Shown here one piece after another: positions 35,521-45,343 of a DNA stretch of 64,000 bases (within the stretch, counting starts at the first letter, position 1; each line of letters begins with the position of its first letter). The DNA is from Psococerastis gibbosa (lineage: Eukaryota > Arthropoda > Insecta > Psocodea > Psocidae). The stretch covers positions 7,682,855 to 7,746,854 of the forward strand of contig OZ020491.1 of NCBI GenBank assembly GCA_963971405.1, written 5' to 3'. Under the pieces are notes generated by a model, which saw only the letters and a program-made list of their open reading frames with translations, ran no database searches and was not told where the DNA came from. The translations under genes were made by a program, and so were the position numbers.

Positions 35521-35701
35521 CAGGCCCGTACCCAGGATTTAATTTGGGGGGGGGGCAAGAACAATTTTTTTTTATAAATGATAGGCACATCCCTAGTGAT
35601 TTTAGTAGTTTTAGCTAAAACTCTTACATTATTTATTATTTTTTTGTCAAATTTAGGGGGGTCATGCCCCCTTGCCCCCCCCCCCCTTAGGTACGGGCCT
35701 G
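35521..35701. mobile_element. hAT-like MITE with 8-base target duplication
   Basis: Terminal inverted repeats CAGGCCCGTACC and GGTACGGGCCTG are flanked by the exact direct repeat CTACAAGC (35513-35520 and 35702-35709). Removing it restores a sequence like the uninterrupted relative near 20700-20760. 181 bp, no ORF, with a G run and a C run inside. Confidence 0.88.
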
Positions 35702-35852
35702 CTACAAGCCAAATTTCACCAAAATCCACTGAGGAGTTTGCCCGCAACTCGACGAACAGTCGGGCAAGTTCCTGGGACAGTAAAACGTGTAATTTCACTG
35801 GAATGAAATAGTCTTGATTTTGATAATTTGATTAATCTTATATTACGTCAGT

Positions 35853-36024
35853 CAAGGCCGTGCCCAGGTTTAGATTTGGGGGGGGGGGGGGTTCAATTTT
35901 TTTTAAACGTTATTTATTAATTAATTAATGGATGAATTCTTCGAACAATACAGGTTTACATACAAGAATTAATTTCGGAGGGGGGGTCCGGACCCCTTGG
36001 ACCACCCCATTGGGCACGGCCATG
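35853..36024. mobile_element. hAT-like MITE
   Basis: Ends CAAGGCCGTGCCCAGG and TGGGCACGGCCATG; flanks ACGTCAGT and ACGTCATT match at 7 of 8 bases. Contains a long G run. Confidence 0.8.
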
Positions 36025-36310
36025 ACGTCATTGAATATATAACACTAGTATTATAATATGTTCAAATATTCAATGACTACGCATAAATAGGAAAGTAAAA
36101 ACTACTACCACCCCTGACCAGCTTACTGTGCGGTCAAAGACAATTTTCCTTGTTTAAATTAGAGATATATCCCCAATGCATTCCATTTCGTGAGCAACAA
36201 ATCAGCTATTTTTGAAATGTTGACAGTCATATGGTATATACTTGTGACTTTTTCCTTGAGCTTGTGTGCTTTGGAAATGAGCCCGCGGGTCACGTTCCTC
36301 GCGCTTTACC

Positions 36311-36460
36311 TTACGTTACCTAATGGCACTGTCACAACGTACTGATTCCGAACTCCACTTGAAATGTTGTTGGTTCAAATCCCACACATTTTTTTACAAT
36401 TTCTGGGCATGCTTTGGGAGTATGTAAAGCCGGCGGTTACTGTCCTTCCTAGTTCAAAGA
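36311..36460 (+). repeat. SINE family A, diverged copy
   Basis: Shares TGTTGTTGGTTCAAATCCCA (B-box region, one change) and GGGCATGCTTTGG with the better copies. Confidence 0.65.
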
Positions 36461-36746
36461 CCTTCAAACAAGATAATAGTCAGACACAATATTAGTGATG
36501 GATGATCCAGTCCACTGATTTTTTTCTGTCTGGTGGTCTCACCGAGTTTTAGCACCTTCAATGTATTTTCAGTTCGGTCAGATAATCGGTTCGGTTCATC
36601 TTTCTTATGTATCTTCGGTCCTTGGTTCGGTCCGACCAAAAATCCGAACTGAGCTGGACCGAATCCTTTAAACACAATGTACAAGAGTGGATTACGAATC
36701 CAATGTAGGGTTTCTCTCGTGACTTCGTGGAAACGAAACATAATGT

Positions 36747-37079
36747 GTAGAGTAGTAAAATTAAACGACTTTGCACAATTTCCACAAAAATATATAATTA
36801 AGGCCAAACCGGAGGCTTGTGACCTTGAGCGTTGAGCGTTGAATACATAGAAATATAATAGATCTGGAGCGGCGGGAGCCATAATATGCCTTACGAGGCA
36901 CCCGTTAACCATAAGCCAATTTAGTTACAAATTAGTTACAGGTGTTTCGGTGTTACACCATCATCAGACTGTCGGAAGTCAGAAGTCTGATGATGGTGTA
37001 ACACCGAAACAGCTGTAACTAATTTTTAATTTTATATTTTTGTGGAAATTGTGCAGTCGTTTAATTTTACTACTCTATG
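36747..37079. repeat. Foldback element just upstream of GTPBP10 exons
   Basis: Outer arms 36747-36799 and 37027-37079 (TAGAGTAGTAAAATTAAACG and complement); inner palindrome 36930-37024 with GGTGTTTCGGTGTTACACCA. It ends 70 bases before the first GTPBP10 exon seen. Confidence 0.8.
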
Positions 37080-37148
37080 CAAATTTGACGTCTATTACTT
37101 GCTGTCGGGGGGTTTTGTATTATTTATTTTTTTATTTACTTTTTTTAG

Positions 37149-37284
37149 GTACAACGGCTGGTTCGTCGGAAGTTTATCGACTCCCTTCGTCTGAATGTAA
37201 AGGGTGGTGTCGGTGGAATGGGAATGCCGAAATTTGGAGGGATTGGAGGAAAGGGCGGAAGCGTTTATGTCGTTGCAAAGGAAG
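37149..37284 (+). CDS. GTPBP10: GTPBP10, first exon seen (start of Obg domain)
   Basis: Acceptor ttttttag, then [16 protein letters not shown] and the Gly-rich Obg segment, ending after KE plus one base before GTATGA (phase 1). There is no in-frame Met upstream within the exon, so the start codon is in an earlier short exon. Confidence 0.88.
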
Positions 37285-40200
37285 GTATGAAGACGAAATC
37301 ACTATAATCCCTAATGAGAGCCGCGTTGATCAGGGCTGTTAGGTCGTGGCCGAAATTGACGGTATTGCCATTGAATTTTCCTTGTTACAGTGCTCAGCAT
37401 GTCCAATGGTATTGCAATTAAGCTTCAAGTGATAATATAAAGGGGAGAATCCTTACAAGTGTATATAAAATAAATCATATCTCATGAAACATCGAACGTA
37501 AAGCTGTCAAAAATATCATTTCCCTTATCATAAACGTGCTCGTCTATAAAATTGAGCACAATAACATAACATTTGCTTTATACAAGAATCTTTTGATGAG
37601 GACGTCGTGAGGAAGGAGTTCCAAAACTGTAGCCAATCGTTGTTAGTGACGCTGCTGATTATTTAAAATGTTGACAGGTGTAAGTCTACATAGAATTGCC
37701 AAGAGGTACCCTGAGAAATCAGTGAGAGCTGCTGACGGCGAGGATAGTAGCCGAAGAAAAATATACGGAGAAGAAGGAGCCCACAAGGAGATAGAAGTGC
37801 CCATCGGGATTGATGTTTATGACACCCACAAGCGGCTTATAGGTAAATATACCAAAATAAACCTTAATTAAGACAGGAAGGCTGAGGTGTTTGGGGGGGT
37901 TATTCAGTTGCATTAATACCAACAACAAAACAATTACAATTTATGACAATTGACATACCACAAGGCACTGGCCCGTGGGCGGTTTAACGTTGGTTACCTA
38001 TCTAAACCTGTAAAAGCATCCAATATCGAAATATTACCATTAACCTTCACCCGCACTGCCCCTTCCCGATGAGATACCGATGGTGAACTCCGGCCTCTCT
38101 CTTCCCACTGGCGTACGTTCAACAGCCTCCTGACCAGAAGCACACTCTAGAGGACCACCGCTGCGGTGGGGACTACGTGCTGTCGAAGATGTTCGTGGTG
38201 ACTGCGGTGCTGTTCAGGATACCGGATAGATTGTCCACAACTGCCAACTGGTCCCTGCACGATTGACGAACTTCATGAAGCAAACTTTGAAGCCATATCC
38301 AAGCTGTTCAATTGTGGATAACCCATTAATGCTTGTTTCTCCTGAACAGGGGAGGTAAGTAAGAGAGAATGGATAATACGTATGTGACTATGTGAACCAG
38401 TTTACCAAAAATTCATGCGCAATGCCAATAATGTCAGAAAAACCGATGGGGTCTTTGGCTCTTTGGCGAGGTTCAATGGGATACTAAAATTATGAGCCAA
38501 CATTCCAACAAATAATGAATGAATAATTATATTGAAACACACAGTACAATGCAGTACAATACAATTTTAACTAAACTAAAAACACTTAATATCTAACATT
38601 TAACTCAAATAACTAACAACAATAAAATATAAAAATAAAAAATATAAAATTAGTCCATTGTAAGAAACAAATCGGCCAAAATTATTTACTGATTCCCCAG
38701 AAACTCACCAAGCGAATAGAACACACCCTCCACCAGGTAAGTGTGTAATATTCGCCTGAACTCCCTAGCTTGCGAACGCAGTCTCTTAATGTGGTCCGGT
38801 AACTGATTGAACAACAACCTTCCCTTTATTAGAATAAAGTTGTCGGTGCCATGTCTTCGGGTTCGGGGAATATGGAAGTCAATATCGGACCGCCGCGTTT
38901 CACGGCCCGAAATAATAATATTTATACCAACTAGACACAGAAGAAGAACATTTCTTAACAAGTCTGATAGAGCAATCATAAAACCACGCTATAAATTACT
39001 ATTTTGGCATGTACATGTTTATACCCCTGTTTTTATTTGAAAAAAAAGTTATATTGTGGTATCTTTTGTTGTTAGGAGCCTTAAACCAAGAAGGGGAAAG
39101 AATTTGCGTAGCTGCCGGAGGTCCGGGTGGCTCCCCAGATTCTTTACCTGCGTTCTGTGGAGCCAAAGGAGTACAAGAAGTCATCACACTTGATCTGAAA
39201 CTGTTGGCGGACGTGGGACTGGTTGGATTCCCAAACGCCGGCAAGTCAACCATATTGAAGGCGATATCGAGGGCGAAACCAAAGATTGCTTCGTACCCAT
39301 GTAAGTCAGGCCTAGTACACACGGTCGTTGACGTCAGACGCTGTGAAATTTGTCATTGGAGCAAATCGGTTTGGTGAATGGTTGGTGCAAAACCACAGTC
39401 TACTTCAGTTAGATTTCCTTGGGCTGGAGTGTCGAGGCGAAACCATAGTTTGCTTTGTACCCATGAGAGTCAGGCCTGATATACATGGACGTTTGACGTC
39501 GGCGTCTGCCGCTGATAGATTTTTCATTGGAGCATTGGTGAATGGTTGGTGCAAAATCACAGTCTCCTTCAGTAAGATTTCCGTGGGCTGGCGTGTCGAA
39601 GCGAAAAGCGTACACTTTCCTGTGGTATATCACGTAACCCCCAGAAATCTTTCAAATTGCACTTTTATTGTTGCGCAATTATTTGTATTAATGTAGAAGA
39701 AACTTCGCTTTAATGTCACCGTCTTTTTGTTATAGTTACAACGATTAGGCCAAATCTTGGAGTGATATTTTATCCAGACTTGCGGCAAATCAAGGTGGCT
39801 GACCTGCCTGGGTTAATAGAAGGTGCCCACTACAACATCGGAATGGGCCACAAGTTTTTGAAGCACGTCGAGAGGACAAAACTGATGTTGCTGGTCGTGG
39901 ATATTAATGGTTTTCAACTGTCGCCCAAGCATCAAGGCCGATCTTGCTTAGAAACTGTTTTATTATTGAATAAGGTAATGAATTCAGGGTTCAGGTCTTT
40001 CAGCAGCCTTATTATAGCGATTTGGGATTAACATAATACCGGGTTTTATAAGCAATAATACCGGGGTTTATTTTTTAATGCCGCAGTAGTAAGGTGTCAC
40101 GTGACGGTGTTAAAATATGCGCGGGAAATTCAAATTAATAAATTATTGGAATACAAGAAAGTGGTTGCACTGTATAATAATTGAAGGAAATACTAATAAA

Positions 40201-42497
40201 CATTAAAATGTACTGGTAGAATTTTGAAATAATACCATAAGAATTTTAATTAATGTGTCTGCATCTAATGGAGAAAAAATTTAAGACTCACCAACAATAT
40301 AGTGGAGGATTAATTTATCAATTTGAATTTCCCGCGCAATTTGCACTCATTTGTATAAAACAATTGTACAAACCCCGGTATTATGACGTTAATACCAAAT
40401 CGCCATAATAGGGCTGCAGCAGAACAACGATTAATGGGAAAGTTGCGCATACCTTGCATTTTTCTAATACGATCACTGAATTTTGCCCTCCGATGACCTT
40501 ACCATGCATGAGAAATTGACCAAAAAATGAAAAAAATTCCGTTTTTCTGTTAATTATGTTTTTTTTCTGCTGTAGTTGGTCACTCATTTACTTTTATCCT
40601 CTTGCAGGAATTAGAATTGTATAAAGAAGAACTTCTGGATAAACCTGCGATGCTGGTTGTAAACAAAATGGACTTGCCAGGGGCTGTGGACATTTACAAA
40701 CAAATCGAACCTCATCTCAAAGATCTCTCAGGTACTTTGTTTACCGCTTTTAACAACTCGCAAATGTAGTTGGTTCAAGTCTAGCCTAACGGCCTCCGGC
40801 TTAAGGCGCCCATTCCACCGACCGGCTAGGGCTATTTACAAAAACGGTGACGTGGTAGCAGACATTCAAGACTTAGGTGGCGTTTCCACCGACCTCGCAT
40901 TGCAGAATGCAAATGACATTGACGGAAATTAGAATTTTTCTTTTTATAGAAATATATTAAAATGTTTGTACTTAACATATCCCATGACGCCATTTTTTAA
41001 TTTTAGTTTGTTTGTTTGTGATTTTACTGTATGATCATTGATCAATTTTTACTTGGCATAGAGGAAAATAAACATTTCCGTCCGTGGAAACCCGCCTAAG
41101 TCTTGAATGTCTGCTACCACGTCACTGTTTTTGTAAATAGCCCTAGCCGGTCGGTGGATTGGGCGCCTAACAATTTCCGCTTGGATCCCGTCTCGGACCT
41201 TTGGAGGTATGCAGAAAAGGGAAACATAATGACACATTTAGTCCGTCGGAAGAACTAATACAATAGGTTTATTGTTTTAAGATTTATCAGCTTCGATGGC
41301 AAGGTGGTAGAGTGCTTGTTCTTGTGCGAGTCTCTACAAGCCATGTGATACTCGACGCAAGGGTACTTAGTGAGGTGACTTAATTGGAAAGAAAGAAAGA
41401 AAGAAAATTGTCTTTATTTTCAAAATGGGTGAATTTTGGGCCTTTCGACCCACTCTTAGAACTAACCCAATCAGATACATTCATTTAATTGTTTGTGTGG
41501 CGGTTATTCCTCCGACGTCAATAGTCAAAATAATGCTGATGTTGACGTGGTAGCAGACAATTTTACACTGTCTTTAATGTCTGCTCCCACGTCAAACATC
41601 ACTATTGACGTCGGTGGAATAGGCGCCTATGCGTAATAACCTTTTTGAAGAAATCAAAGAAAATAGGGAATCGGAGTTCCCCCCTACGCGTTTTTGTAAA
41701 GTCAGTTATCACAGGATATATCGATCGCAGAGCAGTCAAAAGTCAAAACTATTGCTCTTATAAATTTCGATTTATGACATGTGGCCTTCACTAACACCAA
41801 TAGGCCACAATTCTTGAACTACTTCCACAGGACTACCACACAATCGTTTTTTAGTGTAAATAAAATTCAATAATCTGTGATAGTCTGTGTTGGAAAGAGG
41901 TACACATCAAAATGCGTAGAAAAATTTCATCTGCTTGCCCTGATATTTTTGACAACTCAGGTGGCTATTCCACCGACGTCGTTTTTCATTGTGCATGTGG
42001 TGGTAGCAGACATCATTAATAACTCTCTGCCATATTTTAAGGAGACTATAATGTATATACTTAACTTATCTATTATAAATTAAGTTATAATATGGTAGAG
42101 ACTTATTAATGATGTCTGCTACCACGTCATGCACATGCACAATGAAAAACGACGTCGGTGGAATAGCCGCCTCATCGATAGATATTTCATTTTTACACTT
42201 ATAACACTTTTCCCTCTCCAATTGTCTCTCAAAACTAAATATTCTTGTTTTTTCCCCATTTAAGGATACGCCTCAAGTCTACCTGAGCCATTTAGACCAG
42301 AACGTACCATTAAGTTCGACGAAATCCTCACGTTATCCGCCAAGTTTGATTCCGATGCGTCAGACCAAATAAAGGAAGCTGTGAGGCGGGTTACGGATTT
42401 GCGATATGAAGAGGAAATGTTGGAACAATCGGCAAATAAGGAAGCAGACATTGTAAATAGAAGCAAGCTCCGTGAAGTTGGTCCCAATCTTTTGTAG
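37149..42497 (+). CDS. GTPBP10: GTPBP10-type Obg-family GTPase, six exons (first short exon not found)
   Basis: Obg-family GTPase of the GTPBP10 (ObgH2) type. The family acts in assembly of the large subunit of the mitochondrial ribosome; that role is family knowledge and is not visible here. Exons 37149-37284, 37678-37842, 39076-39300, 39736-39974, 40608-40731 and 42265-42497 join in frame into 373 residues. The human protein is about 387, so roughly 15 N-terminal residues must come from an upstream exon I could not place. An Obg fold with Gly-rich turns ([15 protein letters not shown]) precedes the G domain: G1 GFPNAGKST (151-159), G3 DLPG (198-201), G4 NKMD (274-277), G5 region SAK (321-323). 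The introns carry many foldback elements but no exon is broken. Confidence 0.93.
37678..37842 (+). CDS. GTPBP10: GTPBP10, second exon seen (rest of Obg domain)
   Basis: Acceptor gttgacag. The split Gly is followed by [13 protein letters not shown] through KRLIG before GTAAAT. It contains [11 protein letters not shown], which matches the Obg-domain turn IPVPVGI of the vertebrate protein. Confidence 0.88.
38511..38985 (-). repeat. Non-LTR retrotransposon remnant in a GTPBP10 intron
   Basis: Minus strand reads [34 protein letters not shown] and a C-terminal helix, the usual form of the last part of LINE reverse transcriptase ORFs. 38511-38680 would be its A-rich 3' end. Confidence 0.65.
39076..39300 (+). 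CDS. GTPBP10: GTPBP10, exon with the P-loop
   Basis: Acceptor ttgttgttag and donor GTAAGT. It encodes the end of the Obg domain (GGPGGSPDS), then [12 protein letters not shown] and the G1 loop GFPNAGKST. Its last ~34 bases and donor region are repeated in the downstream intron with period 164. Confidence 0.92.
39267..39612 (+). repeat. GTPBP10: Tandem repeat, period 164, overlapping the end of a GTPBP10 exon
   Basis: Unit 1 (39267-39430) begins inside the exon and includes its true donor; unit 2 (39431-39594) repeats it in the intron; unit 3 is only a start. In unit 2 the donor GTAAGT reads GAGAGT. Confidence 0.85.
39736..39974 (+). CDS. GTPBP10: GTPBP10, exon with switch II (DLPG)
   Basis: Acceptor tgttatag in phase 1, then [36 protein letters not shown] and [10 protein letters not shown], ending NK before GTAATG. 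This is the most conserved Obg/GTPBP10 block. A MITE begins about 30 bases after the donor. Confidence 0.94.
40004..40416. mobile_element. MITE family X, copy 1, in a GTPBP10 intron
   Basis: Terminal inverted repeats CAGCCTTATTATAGCGATTT and its partner CGCCATAATAGGGCTG; inside, CACGTGACGGTGTTAAAATA and TTTCCCGCGC. No ORF. Confidence 0.85.
40608..40731 (+). CDS. GTPBP10: GTPBP10, exon with NKMD
   Basis: Acceptor ctcttgcag, then [10 protein letters not shown] and VVNKMDLP, ending LKDLS plus one base before GTACTT. NKMD is the guanine-specificity motif G4. Confidence 0.92.
40803..41170. repeat. Foldback element, long form, copy d
   Basis: In a GTPBP10 intron, 71 bases after a donor site. Left arm complete; the right arm has a short deletion around the GAGGTCGGTGG segment. 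Confidence 0.9.
41286..41390 (+). repeat. Family C repeat (SINE-like)
   Basis: AGCTTCGATGGCAAGGTGG followed by TAGAGTGCTTG and GTGCGAGTCTC; the head fits an A box. Ends near an A-rich tract (GAAAGAAAGAAAGAAA). Confidence 0.65.
41499..41628. repeat. Foldback element, short form
   Basis: Arms with GACGTCAATAGT and inner motif GACGTGGTAGCAGACA opposite TGTCTGCTCCCACGTCAA; the left arm has about 12 extra bases. Confidence 0.85.
41960..42171. repeat. Foldback element, core type 2
   Basis: Tips GGTGGCTATTCCACCGAC and partner; arms GTCGTTTTTCATTGTGCATG; inner motif GGTAGCAGACATCATTAATA; core at 42034-42100 shared with copies at 6137 and 49077. Ends 93 bases before the last GTPBP10 exon. Confidence 0.9.
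42265..42497 (+). CDS. GTPBP10: GTPBP10, last coding exon
   Basis: Acceptor ccatttaag, phase 1, then [23 protein letters not shown] (G5) and a charged C-terminal helix ending LREVGPNLL and TAG. No canonical AATAAA was noticed in the first hundred bases after the stop. Confidence 0.92.
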
Positions 42498-42793
42498 AAT
42501 ATATATTCGGTGTCAAACCCATTTGTTAATTAAGGTTTATTTGTGACTTTCATTAATATTCAATCATGAGAAATTGTTATTATTGAATTGTACGACATTC
42601 AGCCCACAGTAATTAATATATTCTATTCATTTTCTTGGAGATGCAGTATCTATCTCTTATGGATTTACTCCTGATGCTATTGTGGCCTGTAAGCAGCGAT
42701 ATTAATTTTCCTATGAGGAATCCTCCCATGAACCGCAGCATTGGGGATGCGTTATGTATTCACTCATGGTGTTTGGTAAAGAAACATATTGGT

Positions 42794-44102
42794 TAGGCGC
42801 CCATACCACTGACCGGCTAGGGCTATTTACAAAAACAGTGACGTGGTAGCAGACATTCAAGACATTGGCGGGTTTCCACCGACCTCGCATTGCAGAATTG
42901 ACGGAAATGTTTATTTTCCTCTATGCCATAGTTAAAATTGATCAATGATCATACAGTAAAATCACAAACAAACTAAAATTAAAAAATGGCGTCATGGGAT
43001 ATGTTAAGTACAAACATTTTAATATAAGTAAAAGTAAGTAAGTAAGTAGGCCTATATATATAATTGAACAATCATTAAAAATCGAAGCATAAATCCCCAG
43101 CACTAAGTACAAAATTGACTTGTCACGCTGGGGTCAAAAGTTAAGTACAATACATAATTTAACATTATTATTATTATTATTATTTTAACTTACAATCCAA
43201 AAAGTATAAAATTGAGTAGAATAAAAAATAAAAAAATTCAATTAAACTTGTAGTCTCTATAGGTTCGATGGGCACAAAGTTATTTGAGAAGAGATCTATG
43301 AAGAATTCTGAAATATTTGAAGTAAATGTTTATTGTCAGCTTTATTTATAAAATTTTTAGATGAATTTAAAAAATGCTTACTTGAGCGGAGAACCTTTAT
43401 CTCTCTTGGAAGGGAATTGAATAGTTTGCAGGCAATAAATATTGGAGAGTGTTCAAAAATGCATTTTCTTGCAGGCTCGGAAAAAATATTATGAGATAGA
43501 CGATGCCTGGTATTGACATGATGCTGCTGTAGGGAACTAAGTACTAAATTATCACTAGTAAGTTGGTTAGCGTAACGAAGTAAAATTGCAGAATAAACTT
43601 GATTAAAGGTTGGCATATTAAACTCATTATATATCAAATCAGTGGGATATCTGCGTGGGTGGAAAAGAGCAACTTTAATTATGCAATTAATTGAGCTGTT
43701 TAACTTTTTAAGGTAAGATCTGTACGTTCCTCCCCAGGCAGCAATCCCATAGCTAAAAATAGACTGAACAAGACCGTAGTAGACACTGCGAAGCAGTGGT
43801 TTTGACAATATCATACGGAGCTCATGCATTTTATAAATGGTTTTTCTTAATCTGGATATTGTTAATTGCACATGATCATTCCACATCATGTTTTGGTCAA
43901 TGATAACGCCTAAATGTTTTACCGATCTTTCATTCATTTCATCTTTCATATATTTCTATAAAAAGAAAAAGTCTAATTTCCGTCAATGTCATTTGCATTC
44001 TGCAATGCGAGGTCGGTGAAACGCCACCTAAGACTTGAATGTCTGCTACCACGTCACCGTTTTTGTAAATAGCCCTAGTCGGTCGGTGGAATGGCCGCCT
44101 AA
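42794..44102. repeat. Foldback element, long form, copy e, split by a LINE insertion
   Basis: Both ends are present (GGTTAGGCGCCCATACCACT at left, GGTCGGTGGAATGGCCGCCT at right); the centre is interrupted at about 43024-43953. Confidence 0.88.
43024..43953 (-). mobile_element. 5'-truncated non-LTR retrotransposon inside the foldback element
   Basis: A 217-codon minus-strand frame (43296-43949) reads VKHLGVIIDQNMMWNDHV, LLRSVYYGLVQSIFSYGIAA and YNEFNMPTFNQVYSAILLRY. This is the C-terminal part of a LINE reverse transcriptase after the catalytic domain. The 3' end has an (ACTT)n tract. Flanking ATAT on both sides could be a short target duplication. The frame is intact, so the insertion is probably young. 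Confidence 0.85.
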
Positions 44103-44352
44103 TCAAGGGCAATATATTAGATATATTGCACGCGGGAAGTTCTTCATGGAGGATCTACAGGACTCACTAGACCTGCCCTCTGCTGTAGTAGCGCAGTTCG
44201 TGAGGGACAGGAAAGAGAAGGCAAGCCAGATCAACCCCGAATTCTACGGTAATGACGCCATTATATATTGGGATACATGGACTATGGACTTCTTGCAACC
44301 AGCCAAACCGGCACGTTCTCACAAGAATGGCGATCCATGGATTTCATTATAA
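44103..44352 (+). other. Possible orphan coding segment
   Basis: Directly after the foldback tip, an open frame reads ARGKFFMEDLQDSLDLPSAV, then AQFVRDRKEKASQINPEFYG, with a GTAATG donor-like site after the last Gly (about 44250). The composition looks like real protein (amphipathic, charged), but I cannot name a family and see no clear acceptor. It may be the remnant of an exon carried or cut by the repeat. Confidence 0.3.
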
Positions 44353-44811
44353 AATTAGTAATCAATCTGGCTACCATGGGGCTGACGCGAGCTGCACCAG
44401 TACTCTACTACTCTCACTGGTGGTGCCTGTACGCAGTACCACATAGACCTCAGTCCCGAAAGAGTGTTGTCCCTCACGCGGTATGCGTCACAGTAAAGTG
44501 CAGTGCAGTTCAAGTAATTTGTTAATCTCGCTTTAGTGACCCTTTGGTTGTAAATATATACATATTATTATTATATTAGATGTATAATAAAATAAGTAAT
44601 TGTAATAAATGTTTTAAAAATCTAGGAATTGCCGCGTATTTTGAATTTAAACTTTAAGGCGGTTAGAATAGTCGTGGTACTAGATTCTACCCTCTAATTC
44701 CACGGCTGTAGTAGTATCAAAATGGCGTAAAATATCTGCATTATATTTTCATTTTCCCTTATTTATTTGTTTCTTATTAATAAAAACTTCTTCACTTGCT
44801 TAGTTAGAAAT

Positions 44812-45343
44812 ATGGAAAATGAAGAAAAAGAGGATTTACTGCTACAAGTGAGTGAGGAAAGTGACAGTGACGTGTCTGATGGCTTCCTTGAGGGAAAAAT
44901 ACTGCATGTTCTGCAAAAAGACAAACATCCCCATAAATCCTGGACAGGAAATTTATTACTAATAATATCCTGTTTACTTTTATTTATATCGTCCTCTATT
45001 TTAATAATAATTTTCCCAGTGTACTTAAATATTGCGTCAAGATGTGGAATTAGCAGTTATGGCAAATTGTTTGCGCTGTCAAGTGTGTTCAGTGTAGTGT
45101 TTACAATACTTTTTGCTATATTTCGGTGGTTTAAAAATTGTATAAAATATCCTGCATTTGCTACATCGCATTTGTCTTTGTGTCTTCCTAACGTAGTAAA
45201 AGCGACCTGTTCGCTGTCAATCGGAAGTCTGCTGGCGTTTTGGTTAGCTGACCAAAAATTAATCAGTTGTCATCTTGAAGATCCACTCAAGGGCTGTGTA
45301 ATAATCTTTTCGCTACTGTTTTACTTCATATTCTCTAAAAGAA
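44812..45343 (+). CDS. Membrane protein, exon 1 (acidic N-terminus, TM1-TM4)
   Basis: Begins MENEEKEDLL, ends FFSKR-type Lys-Arg turn in phase 1 before GTAAGT. Hydrophobic helices include LLLIISCLLLFISSSILIII and CVIIFSLLFYFIF. Confidence 0.82.

Noticed and set aside
36454-36912. 152-codon minus-strand frame
   Set aside because: Crosses a diverged SINE and one arm of a foldback; no domain, no splice support.
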